NCBI GenBank assembly: GCA_024138025.1
Contig: JAMXBD010000024.1
Coordinates: forward strand, 2,356,001-2,420,000
Length of the DNA: 64,000 nt
Source of the DNA: Combretum micranthum
Taxonomy: Eukaryota > Streptophyta > Magnoliopsida > Myrtales > Combretaceae
Reading direction: 5' to 3'
Shown: positions 1 to 13,439 of the stretch, one piece after another
Layout of the letters: each line of letters starts with the position of its first letter
Numbering within the stretch: position 1 is the stretch's first letter
Notes under the pieces: generated by a model
Database searches by the model: none
What the model saw: only the letters and a program-made list of their open reading frames with translations
Told to the model about the DNA's origin: nothing
Position numbers and translations under genes: made by a program

Positions 1-429
1 AAAATTAGAAAATAAAAATTTAATGTATTGTGATTGAATATGTTGTAGTGTATGAAAGTTCAGTAAATTTAAATATGATAATTTTTATAAAACCAATTTA
101 GTGGAAATAGAAGTTTAAAATCTTCAATTGAATTATTTTAATAAAATTGTCAATTTAAAAATATTGATATAATTTCTTATAAGAAATCATTTAATTAAAT
201 AAGAATTATAAACTATATTGTCACTAAACTTTGTCTTGAATTTGAATGATTGATAATTATCATGTATTAGAAGTATATTAGACTAAAGTGTTGTTTTAAT
301 TGAACTTGATGGCTGCAAAAATAATCCTTGTATCCCACCATAGCTATTATGCACTCACACACACATAATCACTTTCAAAATGCCACAAAAGTCAAAGTTA
401 ATTTTGTATATGTGGACATAATAATCTAT
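1..429. other. AT-rich intergenic DNA, no gene seen
   Basis: Very AT-rich sequence. I see no open frame of note, no splice-bounded exon and no recognisable repeat end. It could hold the unrecognisable beginning of the diverged LTR-like sequence that follows. Confidence 0.5.
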
Positions 430-2300
430 TAAGTGGCAGAATTTTCTTCCTCTTCTTTGATCTCTCTTTCAAAACCAACGTTTCTTACACATACGCACAC
501 TCCACATATCAACTTTAATTTCTTCTCTTAAATTATCAAGAACAACAAGTTAAGCATCCATCTTCAATTTAAAGTAAGTCTAGGTAAGTTAATTCTTGCT
601 TTGTCTTTGCTATTTGTGTGTTTAAGTAGTTGTAGAATTAGTGTGGTTTTTGGTTAATGGTTGATATTGGATGATAATGAGTTTTTGTTGTTAATTATGT
701 GAAGTAGAGTGATGGAGAAGTGGTTTTGAAGTTTTAAAACTTAAAGTTGATGGTTGGTTTGTCAGTTAGTTATGTTGATATAGAGGATAGAGATAGGTTG
801 GAAGATATGAAGAAGTGGATGAGAAGTATGAGACTTGTACGATGATGTATGAGTATGTTGGATTGATATGAGACAAGTAAAGTTGGTTAAAGTGTGTAAA
901 AATGTGAAGTGAAAAAGTATATTTCGTTGTCCATTTCCCATAGGGCGTGGAGGGGGGCGTAGCAAGTTATGTCATGTGTTCTAGGTGGATATGCCCGTAT
1001 CCATGGGGGTATAGCAAGGGTGTAGAATTTTTTGATCCCCAAGTGCCCAGCCCTATGGGACATGGAGAATCCTATGCCCCCTTCTATGGGGTATGGGTAG
1101 AGGCGTGGGACTTATAACATGTCCTTTTTGGCTTCTTTAGCTCTAGAATCTTATTTAATCCTCTTATCTTGGTTAAGTAGATCGTAATACAAGTTTTTCT
1201 ATCTTATAGGAACCCTATATCACGATTTGGACTCCCATTGGACTATTACGATGATTAAGGAGAATGCACGGATGAGTAACTTGAATCCGATCACTTTGTT
1301 TGTGATTGTAAGTAGTGGAATATGGTTTAATCATAACTATAGGGAATCAAATGCATGGGGATGGGAAATCTTATATGTCATATGTTCTATGTTTGAGTGG
1401 CCAATCCTATTAATCAAAGTGACAACTAATTGTTTGAACTTAATATGTGATTTGCATTGTTGAGTGTTTGAAATTGATATGCCAACAAGATAATATGGAA
1501 TTAAACTTATTGGACTTTTAATTCGATATGACATGCATCTCATGACATCATACTATATTAGCATAGTACTCATGTCACGTGTTAACATTTTGATTTTATG
1601 GTAATGTTATGTTGGGTCCGATGAGACTGCTTGAGGTTACCAAGGGTTGTTAACTTCACAGAAACTAAGCAAGCTTTGAAAGAGGTTGTCTGTGTTGGAG
1701 TTGGCGTAAGAGTGCTAACACTTAGTGGGATTGCTCAAATTCTAAGAGTAGTGGAGGTGTTTATGTGAAAACTAATTTTGAAAATGAAATAGTTCTCCTT
1801 TTTTAGTTTTGAGATTCTCATGGGCATGAACTACTAAACTTATCATTCAACCCCCTAGGTGGGCATAAATCCCCATTGGTTTGAATTCCGGTTATTCAAA
1901 CCATGTTTGTTATATATGATTGATGAGTGCATTGCATATGATTGCTAACAAAACTTGTTTGATACTAAAGATATGTGTTAAGGTTTTGTTATTCACTAAG
2001 CTTTATATGCTCACGTTCTCTCAAACTGTTGATTTGCAGAGTTATAAGCAAGAAGACCAAAACTAAGCTCAGGTATGGAAGTTAGTGTAGAGTAAACTTA
2101 TAAACACTTTTGGAAAGGACCATTTGTATAATAGAGACTTAGGTATTGTTTTGTAATAGTATAAGTTAAGCTATGTTTTCCTTGTAAGCTTTATTGTAAA
2201 AAGGTTCTGATAAAGTCCTGAAAACCATAATGATAATATTTTGTAATGACCTAGATTTGTATGTTATGTTTGTTTATGGTTTGTGTATATATCGCAATAT
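430..2300 (+). repeat. Highly diverged large gypsy LTR (copy N)
   Basis: Three landmarks of the window's large LTR family occur here in the right order and spacing. There is a leader ending in a strong splice donor (CTAG|GTAAGTT, near 583). There is a mini-exon at 1210-1275 bounded by TATAG| and a GTAACT donor, whose frame ends L-D-Y-Y-D-D-stop. Around 1840-1960 there is the block resembling GGAGGGCGTAAATCCATTC, followed by a TTTGCAG acceptor near 2039. The outer ends are not recognisable. At first sight the splice signals suggest a gene, but no coding exon continues on either side. A G-rich stretch at about 930-1135, with repeated CCTATGGG-like words, interrupts it and may be a separate small insertion. 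This looks like the oldest copy in the window. Confidence 0.45.
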
Positions 2301-4228
2301 ATTTCTTACTCAAACAACTATCGATCCTGTTTAATTGTCCAATTCAATAAGGAATGTTAGTTGTATAGTACTTATGTAACTTTCTAAAGGTCTCAGTTAG
2401 TTACATGGTGTATTACTACAATTAAGATGTCTTGTAGGGTATGACAATGTTCCTCATAGCCATCTATTGAGCATAATAGGACTTGGATCAAATATACATT
2501 TTTGTACTCATTGCTGCACATTTTGACAGTGATGGGACATGACATGGAATGAATAACCACTAGATTTAGTACTTTTAACACCTTGATGACAAGATATCTT
2601 TTTCAACAAGGGAGCAAACGGTTATGGACAGAAGACTTAAGCATACATTTGATAGGATGGAACATCAAGTATATAAGCGTAATAGCATTGTTATCCAGTT
2701 AGAACTAATAACCAAAGTTCCCAACAAAAACGAAAATTATATAAATAGTAGCTCATGGGAGATGCAAGGGATAGCCGGAAAGTTACAAACCCAAAGTCAT
2801 CTTCTCCCTTCTTATGTTCTTAGGGCCAGCTGTAGCTAGAATCCAGAATGACCTTTATTCTTTCTTTCTTTCTTCTTCATTTTCCTCACAAGAAGAAACA
2901 AGGAACAAAACCCTAGATCAGTATCTAGTAGTATCAAAAGATAGATCCAGTCGTGTAGATTACAGATCTATCATTTTTCATGTACATTCCACTAAAGAAA
3001 CAGAAAACATATTAAACTCTTACTGGAGCTGTGCATGCAAAACAAGAAGATAAAAGGGAGAGATTGGATATCGTACCTGAGAAGAATCCGTACCCGTCAA
3101 TGATATTGAGGATGTATTGATTAATAAAACGTGATGTTTGATTCTTATGATGTTCTGTGGTGAAACGATGTCGTAGTGTTTGACTGAATGGGTTCGGCTT
3201 TGACACAATACGGACTATGGACTTCGGCTTTTAAACATTTTTTATGAAGTGGGCTCTGAATGCTAACAGCTAGCTCAATCGTTACAAATGTACTGCTGCT
3301 CACCGTCAATTATCAGGGATCGAATTTAAATCAGGTATTGGATCAAATTCTGGCCCTATATGCAGGTGGTAACACCCCCTTTTATATCATGATCTTCCAA
3401 GTCATTCTCCCAAAGATTGTGAGATGATCGTGACCAAATGACCTAACAATGCAGTTTGATAAAGCAGGCAATATCCCAATATCGCAACACCAAAAGTAAT
3501 ACAAATGTTCAACCTTGATACGAATATGTACCATTACAAATTGTTTTTCCTAAAACCAATCGTTTGGAGACATCTTTCATGTGTACCTTCCTTCTATCCG
3601 TTAACAGATAAAATCTTGATCAGATGGAACTGCTTGCTGGCCCGTTCTCTCTTACGGGGAAAGAATCAGTGATCAATGGAATATGCATATGTTTACACGA
3701 TATAAAGGTCCTTTGTTCCCTCCACATACAGTTCTATAAAGATAGCAAAAGAATCTCACAACCGGAGAGAGAAAATTCACAATCAGACAATTTACACATG
3801 GGACCAGTCTAGGACATGGACCACGTCCACACTAATGAAAGACAAAGCGACTTATCATGCTTTAAGCCTAACACAATTAAGACAATGATTATGCTGGGAC
3901 GCCGTCTGCAAGTCTAAAATGATACCAATGATTGATCATACGTCTGCTCTGCTGCACATTACCACACACGAGAACTGCTAACCAACCTAGTTTCCACCAA
4001 CCATGCCATTACACGTTAGCCCACTGTTTGCATTAACATGACATGAAATGAAAAACAACATTAAAGGTCACAAAGATACAGAGGCAGTTTGATTTGCACT
4101 TCATCATCTAGATCAAATGCTTATGCCCCTAATTCCTCCCAGAAAAGGGATGAGAAAAGGTGTTGTGAGGAAGGAATTCAGACATTGATACAAGAAACTG
4201 GTGCAATTTCTGATTGAAAGAGTAAAAG
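2301..4228. other. Intergenic DNA including the 3'UTR of RCE1
   Basis: The part just below 4229 is the transcribed 3'UTR of RCE1, since transcription runs leftward. Its polyadenylation site cannot be fixed by eye. The rest shows no recognisable exon or repeat end. Short frames near 2390-3210 have no recognisable motif. A splice-donor-like TCTCAG|GTACG on the minus strand near 3075 has no supporting coding context. Confidence 0.5.
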
Positions 4229-7200
4229 CTATACACATCGGGGGAAAAAGGTTTGACCGACATATCCACCAGCCATAGCCCTCCGCACATTTGTCTCAAA
4301 CAACCTGGGGTTGTCCCTCAATACAGCAGCAGCTTCATGATTGAGTGGATCCTCATAATTAGGTTCCTAGATGAAAAGAGACATCCATAACTATCAGAAG
4401 CAGTAGCAAGACACTACTTGGTCTTCTGATTGTAAAAGCAATACTTACTGTAAAGAGGTGAAACAATCCATAGATGATGGTGTTTATGTTAAGAACAGGT
4501 TTCCAATCTTCTCGTAAAATGTTGAGACACACATTTCCTTCCAAGTCAATATTGGGATGGTAGACCTAGAAAGTTCAAATTTGTTTGCATCAAAAGATTG
4601 CATCCACATAAATTATCCATGGTGGTAAAATCAACAAATCACAACTCACTACACATGCCCAAATAACAATAATAACAAATAGATAGATCGATGCTACTTT
4701 ACCTTGGTCTTGCACTTCACCTTTGGTGCCTCATGTGGATAGACGGGAGACACTTGAAAAGAAAACAAAAATTTGCCACCCCTGTTTTTGACAAGAAGAT
4801 TCTGTATTAAAAGGGATGATTGGATAGAGCATATACTGAAGCAAGCACAGGTGTAAACCTTACTATAACTTTACCTCAACTACCATTATATACAAATAGC
4901 CAGATTTTATGCTTACAAGACAGAGAATCAAGAAACCAAATAATCTTCTTACATATAATATCCTTCATCTGGCCGAATTAAAACTTCAAAGTTCATCAAA
5001 TCATCTTTTCCATTTGGGAATGTAATAGTACATGATTTTGGTAGGTTCAACTCACTAATATCTGCAGGTCAACACAAAGTGTATAGACCATGTAAGTAAT
5101 AAACATAATAAAGGAGTTGACATTTAATGAATGGTAACAAGAATCAACATAAGACTGATAAGTTGGATCCAGAAAAGTTGAATTGGATGGCACAGCAGAA
5201 CAGCACAAACCATGACAAAACCGCTAAACAAAGAAACCATTTGGACAATCAATTTGGTTCTTGCTGATCCCACGTTAATGCTTGACTAAAGACTCTGTTT
5301 GTTTAAGAAAGGACATTATGAATTTAGATAAGGTACATTCCCACCCAACATAACCCACAGAAGATCGTATTCTTTTATTTAAAATTAAAGTAGCAATTCA
5401 CCACAATGCTCTTAAACAGTAAGCTGTCAACATCAACTAGGACAAAAGGCATTGTAAATGGCAATTTTAGCTATAATCTTAACCCTAAAAGGTGCATTGT
5501 ACTTGAAACAGCATATTGTCAGCAATTATAAAAATAGAAGATGGCTAGACTTGCTTTTTGGTTTTATGGAATAGTCGACTAATTTAATTATTTAATATGT
5601 GCTGACAAAGGAAATAGACGAAAATATATCCTAGAAAAATTTTTCTATGTAATAATTGAACCCATGTTTGGCTGCCTGTATAAGGGTGACTAGGATAGTT
5701 TTTGGTTGGGACACACTTCTAAATGGGGAATTTCTAGATATGGGTGTGGACAAACCAACACTTCTTCATGTTGTCGGGTAAGGCATGAAAAAATAAGTTC
5801 TGCTCCAAGAATAACAAAACCTAAACACATCTTGCCTATCATATCCCATCATATATGATCTTATTCTATACTCTTCTCATCCAAACCTATCTAGACTTCT
5901 TATACATACTTCCAAATTGATTGATTCCTTTCACCGTGTTAGAACAAGTCTTAAATAAATGCCTACTTAAATAAATCTTTTGTGCAAACCTACCTCACAC
6001 AAGCGAGGACCTGCCTAGTAATAAAAGCTAGAAATGATAAATTTTTTGAAAAATTTAGCAGTGTTTAACAATTTTTGCAAAAAGAGAAATCTGTGAAACA
6101 GAGTGGATTGGAAAAGATATAAGTGGAAATAGAAAGAAATATAATTCCCAGACTTGGAATTTGGGAATATAAGAAGGAAAAGGAAGGAAATGAAAAACAT
6201 TATTTTCATTTCCTTTGTTTGGTCAGTGTTAGAGAATGGAAATAAGAAGGAAAAGGAATATAATTCCCACACTTGGAATTTGGGAATATAAGAAGGAAAA
6301 GGAAGGAAATGAAAAACATTTTTCATTTCCTTTGTTTGGTCAGTGTTAGAGAATGGAAATAACAAAAAAAAAATTAGTATTTGACAAAATTACCAGCATT
6401 TCACTATGACGGAAATTGTTATAAGAGATAATTTTTAACTGTGTTATTATTTCCACCCATTTCTCTTCAAAATTGAAGTGGAAAAGAAATTGGGCTCAAA
6501 ATAAAATCTTTCCACTAATTTCCTTCCATTTCCAATGACTTCCACCCATCCAAATGCATCATAAATATGATTGAATGTCTGGATAATTTCACCACAAGGA
6601 CCTATGTTCATGCTACTTCCATTTTAGAGTCTGTGTTTGTGTTGTTCTTGTTTGAGGGCTTTTTTTTTTTTTTTCCGAAAATGAGTCATAAAGGGACATT
6701 CATCCATCTTACTAAGAAAAACCCATAAAGTAGCTACAAAATAATTTATTTTAATTATAATAAAACTATTGTATATTAGAATAATTCAATTTGTATGTTA
6801 TAAAAATTAAAAATAATTCATTAAAATTCTGTATAACATTATTTAATTACATTATAACAATTATATTAGAATAAATTATAATCTAATATAACTATTAAAA
6901 ATATATGCTTCACCCAAATAACATAATAAACATATACATTTATATAGATAGAAATGAAAAATATAATAATATAAATGAACACGATGCATGTGTTGTCAAT
7001 GCGGCATGCTATGTCAACTATTTGATTGACCTCTTCAGAAAAATATATGGCTTGGCATGTCACCCGAATGCCACATGGCAAACAAGTGTTTGAAACATGG
7101 AAATGCTTGAGCAACACGTGACCAACTTTAACATAGGACTTATTGCAAATCCCTATCTCATAATAGGGACACCTTTCACCAAAAAGGACCTATCCAATTA

Positions 7201-8051
7201 TAAACTGGTGATGTCACATTACGCCAATATTTCATAATGTTTTCTTTCTGTCTGATACAATTTTATGAAATATAATACATAGCAGTAAGATTTATGATGC
7301 CTACTTCTCACTCTTATGTGAAGCCATCTAAGAACACAAGAAGAAGGTACCTAAAGTCACATGCTCTCTAAACCAATGTGATCACCCATTTTGCTGCTTC
7401 AGCTAGACCTATCTGAGCTAATATTTGAATACGATCCAAACTGAAAAAATTTACACTTAGGAGAGCAGTAAAAGCCCATCACCAAATGCAAGGAAAATGA
7501 GATTTCACATAACCTACTCATTTTTTTAACTCTTTGGTCCGGCGTACAAAAGATACTTTTTATTCTGCCACTAGAAGTTACACTAAAATCATATTGCTTT
7601 TAAAGCATTATTCATTCTTCATTTTGAAAAATAATAAACCCACTCAATGAAAAACATTATTTATTCTTCATTTTGAAAAAAAAAAAAACCCACTCAATGA
7701 AAAACTGTCATAATCTACTAATGCAAAAGAGGGGAGAGGGAAAGCTTTAAACAACAATGGGTCAGACCAACATTCCTTAAAAAAGATCCCTTTTGAGAAT
7801 CCTCAAGAATGCTATTATGATTCCATAAGTTAAATTAAATTCTCTCCCTGACTGCCGTTGCACTCTATGGAAGTGAGAATCAGATTCTTATGTATCATGC
7901 ATATTGCAGAAAAATGGTCACTCAAATGCATGAATAATGAACCTTTGTGAAGGCGGAGCTCGCCAGCAGTTTGCTTCTTTACAGGTCCCTTCCCATTTGC
8001 ATTTTCAGCATTTTCCCTCTGCTTTTCCTTTACTTTGAAGAGCTTAATCAT
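4229..8051 (-). CDS. RCE1: NEDD8-conjugating enzyme E2 (RCE1/UBC12), five coding exons
   Basis: This E2 enzyme takes NEDD8/RUB from its E1 (the UBA3 subunit) onto a cysteine and passes it to cullins, which activates CRL ubiquitin ligases. The coding exons on the minus strand are 8051-7943, 5061-4953, 4781-4703, 4565-4449 and 4366-4229. All have GT-AG borders and their phases agree, giving 183 residues and a TAG stop; the plant family is about 184. The N-terminus [11 protein letters not shown] is the E1-docking tail typical of UBC12 (known). The UBC fold shows HPN at residues 102-104 and the catalytic Cys at 112 in [12 protein letters not shown]. The end is [13 protein letters not shown]. Introns are 2881, 171, 137 and 82 nt, plus one in the 5'UTR. 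The start is fixed by the docking tail and by a splice acceptor 5 nt upstream. No frameshift or stop is seen, so it is probably functional. Confidence 0.96.
6139..6361. repeat. Two tandem copies of a ~119-bp unit in RCE1 intron
   Basis: The second unit starts at 6258, 119 bp after the first, and the two are nearly identical apart from a short deletion and a few substitutions. Each holds TTGGAATTTGGGAATATAAG and the word TTTGGTCAGTGTTAGAG. The block lies in the large second intron of RCE1. Related purine-rich sequence continues to about 6560, so a decayed MITE may be involved. A poly-T run follows near 6659-6674. Confidence 0.85.
7606..7704. repeat. Direct duplication of a 49-bp unit
   Basis: Two adjacent copies (starts 7606 and 7655) share CATTATT, ATTCTTCATTTTGAAAA and AACCCACTCAATGAAAAA. 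They differ in an A-rich spacer. They lie in the second intron of RCE1, away from splice sites. Confidence 0.8.
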
Positions 8052-8056
8052 GGTTC

Positions 8057-9380
8057 CTATGAGAAAATAGAACAAAATCAGATAACAAAAGGAATATTGA
8101 TAATCAAGATTTCCAAATAATTGAGACCTGTTTCTTTTTTCCCTTGCAGGAATGCAAAGAACTAAAATAGTCATACAATTCCAAGAACATCAAAATTGGG
8201 GCAATATCTTCAAAAAGATAACAGCTTTGAAGAAAAAGTATCGTGATGACCACCAAAGAAAATAGTCAACAGTATCACACCCCTCAAATCAAGCAGGTCA
8301 TAACAAATGTAAAGTTGCATATTCCAATATTCTAGCAGAATTTGAGATTTTACAACTGGATTCAAAATGTCATCAAGAGTTAATCCCTCATGCTGGAGTT
8401 TAAACTATAAAAACAAATTGCAGCAGAAACAAAAGAAAGCTAGTGAATTAAACAACGAATTTAAAAGGCCAAAATGAAAAAATGCATTAGTCGTTCGATC
8501 CCATCATTAACGTTCCACATCAGCATCAACTAAAATGTAATCAGAAAATCTCAGATAGTTGCATTAAGTAGCTCAATCCACCTATAAGATATAACCCACT
8601 AATCATAATGGTTTATTTCCAGTTTTCAGTATCAATACCAATTTAATGAAGCAAAAAAAAGGAACAAAAATTTCTAACCAAGCCAGCAAAATGTAATCGA
8701 TAGTAAGTCTCCACCGTGGATCTTCAACCCGAAGTCTCAAAATATGTATAGATATATATATATATATAAAACCGCATAAAGTTCCATAAGAATTCACTAA
8801 TAAGTTACAGTGAGCAATTAACTCAATCCCATCATCCCTACTCAAGCTTTATTATAAGGATCAAATCACTTTAAACAGATCCCATTCACCTTATACCTAC
8901 AAGATTCTGTCAGAACAAAGAATTCTGCAGCAAAGAAAGGCATACTTTAATAAATCATATCCAAATTCCAACAATGATTCTAATATTAATTACTTGAAAG
9001 TAAAACCAAGTTCAAATTTTACCATAAAATTAAATTGAGACAATTTCTTTTGCATAGTTAACCAAGGCAAACAAAGGGAAAAGATAAACTAAAAGCAATA
9101 TTTATAGTAATCAAATAAAGACATGAAATGGCGACTCAAAATAAAGTAAAATAAAATAAAGACATGAACTTGTAAACCCTAGCGAGCATAAATTACAGCA
9201 TAGACCTAGAAATCGAAACCCTATTTAATGAATCGAATACCAGCGCAGGAAGATTTTATGAGTATTGACATATTACATAAAAATGCACCGCTGGAAATGA
9301 AAGCTAACCTACTCTAGAGAGAGAGGGATGGATTTTGGTTTTTGATTGAAGGGCAAGAGAGAGAGAGAGAGAGAAAAGAA
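8057..9380 (-). other. RCE1: RCE1 5'UTR exon and 5'UTR intron
   Basis: The leader exon (about 9380 to 9309) is CT-rich in the sense direction because of the GA run near 9357-9374. It ends TAG|GTTAGC at 9309/9308. A 1252-nt intron (9308-8057) ends in TTTTCTCATAG, leaving only 5 nt of UTR before the ATG at 8051. A leader intron is common in constitutively expressed plant genes and may raise expression (inference). An (AT)n run lies at about 8752-8768 inside the intron. Confidence 0.75.
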
Positions 9381-9406
9381 GAAGCAGAGAAAAGGGAAAT
9401 ATCAAT

Positions 9407-9414
9407 TATTTATA
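9407..9414 (-). promoter_or_regulatory. RCE1: TATA box of RCE1
   Basis: On the minus strand this reads TATAAATA. It lies about 30 nt upstream of the CT-rich leader, the expected spacing for a plant Pol II core promoter. Transcription start is inferred near 9375-9380. Confidence 0.65.
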
Positions 9415-9429
9415 GGAGAAACGAAAAAA

Positions 9430-12400
9430 TAAAAAAAAATAATTAGAGCACATGGAAGTGATCTCGTATTAATACAATTATTATAATAAATATAATTATT
9501 TTAATATTTTAATTATGATTATGCGTGATATGTACTGTTAGATAATAATAAAACCAATTTTTAGAACTAATAATGAGATCATAAAATTTTGGTTAAAAAA
9601 ATGATTTATATAGCCAAAACAAAAAAAATATTAATTGTTCAATTTTAATATTGATGGTATATATGAGAAATTTATGTTAATGGAATGGAATTTTATTATA
9701 TGGTTGCTTTCCTTTTACGCTGAATTTAATGCATTATACGATGGGCATAGAAGTACATGTATTAACTTCCACCAGAAAATAATATATATTTTTATTAGGG
9801 GATCAAGCATATTGTCTGCATTGCTTTTAAATCCTATTAGTTGTCATGTTCTCTCAAATTGATAAATTTGAATTCTGTAATTTGGGAATAAAAAAAACTT
9901 TCACCTTTTTAATTTGAAAATTTAAAATTTTATACAAAGATGGTTTATGTTATAGCACCTTTGCAAAAAGCCTTTTTTTTAATCGCATCATTAGATATCA
10001 TATTTAAAAGTAAATTCAAATAAGACATCAATATTTTGATAAAATAATAAAAAAGATCAGGTTTCATAAATTTAACTAAATAAGAGATCGAATTTTAAAT
10101 AGGTATCAACTAAATATCATTATTATGTATGACATTTTATATAATGTTGATTCTTTTCATCTACTCATCTAAAATATTTGATTCAATTTCCGTACTATTG
10201 ATACTTTTGTTAACTATTTGAAATATTAATGTCTTATTTAATTAAGTCCAAATGTTAATGGTTTTTAATGTAATTCAATCTATATATTTTTTAACAAAAA
10301 AAGCTATCGTGTGTTTGTAACATTATATTGTTCTTGAGTTGCACATAATTAGTAATTAAAAAAAAAACTAAAATCAACCAATCTACCATTCTTTTCTCAA
10401 TTAAACACCCAAAGTTCTATGAAACACTAACCCCAAATTTTAAGTCCCTTCTTTCAAAATCATACATTATATCCTATTTCTACCGACCAAACAAAAAAAA
10501 ACACTTCTCTTTTTAACCTCTTTCTACAATCTAAAGCCATAAACCCAAATGCCCAAAAATCTCCAACAACAATGCTGCTAATTATCGAAGTCCACAACCA
10601 AGACTTTTTCTTGCTTTTCACTTCCATTTTATATCATTTTCTCGTATGAACTTTTTTCGCATCATGATAGCTTGCAAAGGTTAGGTTTGACCTTATTGAT
10701 GAATTCATATATAACATTATACCATAAGTGAAGCGTGAGAAGAAAAAATAGAAAGAAGCATATGGATGAAGATTTTTAGTTTGCTGGAAAATGATTATTG
10801 TCTTACCATTTTCATTGGTAATGATCCCTTTAATTTATATCGGTAAACTTGTAATAGATTTCAACCATTTTATAAAATAATGCCTCTTATGTAATTGAAG
10901 CAATATAATTGAGTAACGAAAGTATGATAAGCAGTTTCAATACATTATTGATGGCATAAAAAGAAAGAACAAAACGTGTGGTTATGAAGTCAATGATAAA
11001 TTTAATGAGCATTCTTAAAGTTTTAGCCAAATCTTAGTTCTCCGAGAAAAGCATCTATAACTGCAAAAAATAGGCACGTTCCGTTGAGATTGTAAAAATC
11101 TGAAAGTCAATTCTAGCCACGCTTTCTTGAAGGAATTCTTCATTTTACAAGTTATGATAAAGAATCCAGGCCTAATAATGTCTACAGGTACTTCGAAGAG
11201 ATCTCAATTAAACAATCATGAGGTTACATGATTATGCTTATGTCTAAGTCCATGACTATAATCAATATCGTTTAGTTCAAATCCAATAGAGTTTATCGTT
11301 ATTATTAGACTTAGGCTTTATATGTTGAGCCTACAAAATGAAACAAAAATAATGGTATGTCAAAGGGTTGTCCAACATGATCACTCGCTTAAGTCAGTTC
11401 ACATTCTCATGACATGTATATTGAAATGATATATTAGGGTATTTAGATGGCATTGCCACTTCAATAATGTCGAAGAGATATTTATAATAGGCTAAGCTCT
11501 AGCAATTGTGTTCATAATAGGATCATGGTATAATGAAGGTTTAACATTACCAAGAACATGGGATAAATCCACTAATCTACGTTTATTGTGTCCCCTTGCA
11601 AGTGGTTAAGAGGAATGTACCGAGTGGCCATAGGTGGAGACTTGTCTAACAATAGCATTTGATAGATCAAGCTTTCATGTTATGGGAGTCAATATTCCTG
11701 TAAGGTTCTAAGGAAAGTACGAATGGATTGGGTTTGGGCTTAACAAGCCAACTTGGGTAAGTAATGGGTCGGATAGGGCCTAGGAGGCCTAATGGTCCAT
11801 ATTTGACCATCAACACTTACCCTTAACCCCTTTGTTTGGGAATCAATGAAAGGATCTAATCAGGTAGACAAGATGACCATGGCGAGTCCAGGCCAACAGT
11901 TGGAATTTGTACATATTTCTTAATTAGGATGTTGCATTACTGTTTTACACTTGGATTGGTCGAGTAGGATATCATTAATTGTAGGCTTTTAGGGACCAAT
12001 TTCTCTTTTAGTGATAATTTGTTTAGTTTAGTCAAACTAGTAAGTTATCCAAAGTCAAATGCCATGTTTGTGAATTGAGAATGGTAGACATGTGTTGCTT
12101 TGAATAATATGAAGTGCTATAATAGCATATATTATGTCAAAATGTTTAGAGGAAGCCACGACCTTTAAAATTTTAGTGGGAATGGTTATGCATGGCCATG
12201 TTTTAATAGGCTACTAGCTTGCTAAACCATCTATCATCATGCCGTACTTTAACAAGGATGTACATTTTTCCTTACTGCTTTTCCGACCATTGGATTAGAA
12301 TAAGCATGTATTTGGCAACATAATCATCCATAACTATCATAACACTCAAGAGATTATCGATCTATAAATTCAGATCATCAACCTCAATCAAAAAAGCAGA

Positions 12401-12559
12401 TAACATGTGCAACAAAACCTGAATTAAAAGGGACATCTAATGCGAGCTTTTCATTTTTTCTAGGAAGCTACCTGAGGAGACTATGCTACGATCAAACATC
12501 CCTCTCAAAGAATGATAAGAACAAGAAGCACCATCACCACAAGATCAAACTCAAATCTT
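9430..12559. other. AT-rich intergenic DNA, no gene identified
   Basis: About 3 kb upstream of the RCE1 promoter. I see no long open frame, no exon-like block and no clear repeat end. The last kilobase is less AT-rich and may be decayed leader or LTR sequence of the gypsy gag that follows, but I cannot support that with a motif. Confidence 0.5.
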
Positions 12560-13010
12560 AACCACTTTGAGATGCCTAGAAAATGATAGGAGCATACATG
12601 CAATAGTTACCCACCACACTTATGCCTATTCTAATCATGGAGGCCCAACTGGAAGCAATGCGAAGAGCCCAAACTCTCTCCACTACAGTTGGTTCAAATT
12701 CGGGGGCCGAAAGACGTAAGACAAATGAACTCTTCAATAAGGAGGAGACTCCTAGAAGGCGTGAGATCCGATGCTGGAAATGCAAGGAGTTACACTACCC
12801 AAAACGATATCCAGAACTGCAGCACAAATGCTACTTCTATGGAGCTCCCGAACACAAGATGCCAAAGTACCCAAAGAAGAAGACCACCCCTTGCTACCTC
12901 TACAAACAACTAGGACACTTTGCAAAGGAACGCCCTAAAAGAGAAAGATGAACTGCCAGGTTATCACGTCGAGCTGGAAGGGACTAACCTCCTAAGAAAG
13001 ACCATGAGGA
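12560..13010 (+). pseudogene. Ty3/gypsy gag zinc-knuckle fragment
   Basis: An open stretch (12622-12951, 109 codons) carries the nucleic-acid-binding end of a gypsy Gag. In order it shows CWKCKELHYPKRYP, CYFYGAPEHKMPKY and CYLYKQLGHFAKE. These are CCHC-knuckle relatives with several Cys replaced, and the same three-part layout appears in the gypsy remnant near 60.1 kb and again at 14.34-14.5 kb. The capsid part is missing upstream and no protease follows before a different sequence begins. It is a dead fragment of a retrotransposon. Confidence 0.8.
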
Positions 13011-13288
13011 TAGAAAATAAAACTCTTGCGTAACTATGACTAAGTTCTCTTGTTAAGAAATCAAAATGCTTAAAAAGATATCTAAAATGATGCTTTGTCA
13101 ACTATCTAGTTAGTAATCAGGCATAGATAAGATAAAGTTGTAATCATTTTTATTTTTTTTTTTTGCATCCTTTCTTTAAACTTTTGTCAAGGGAAGATTT
13201 AAGCCTTCCTCCTGTTTTCATGTATTTGCTTTAATGATATGAATTTCCTTTTTATTACTTTGATTTCAGTCAGTTTTCACTATTTCTT

Positions 13289-13308
13289 ATATATATATAT
13301 ATATATAT
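13289..13308. repeat. (AT)n microsatellite
   Basis: Ten AT units, in the short spacer between the two gypsy gag fragments. Confidence 0.9.
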
Positions 13309-13439
13309 CTATGCATTTCCGTACTCGATCGCTATTGGCATGTTTCTTCAAGTTTTTCCAAATGCCTAAAACTTAATGGAATTTGAAGATCTCACACAAA
13401 ACCAAATAAAACTATAGGAGCAAATAGGAGACGTACTCA

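Noticed and set aside
930..1135. Small transposon with CCTATGGG-rich ends
   Set aside because: No matching inverted ends or target duplication could be established by eye.
583..2040. A host gene with a spliced leader at the left end
   Set aside because: Donor and acceptor look good, but no coding exon follows and the landmarks match the large LTR family.
3020..3208. First exon of a minus-strand gene (frame ending before a TCTCAG|GTACG donor)
   Set aside because: No recognisable protein motif and no plausible next exon; overlapping frames look equally good.
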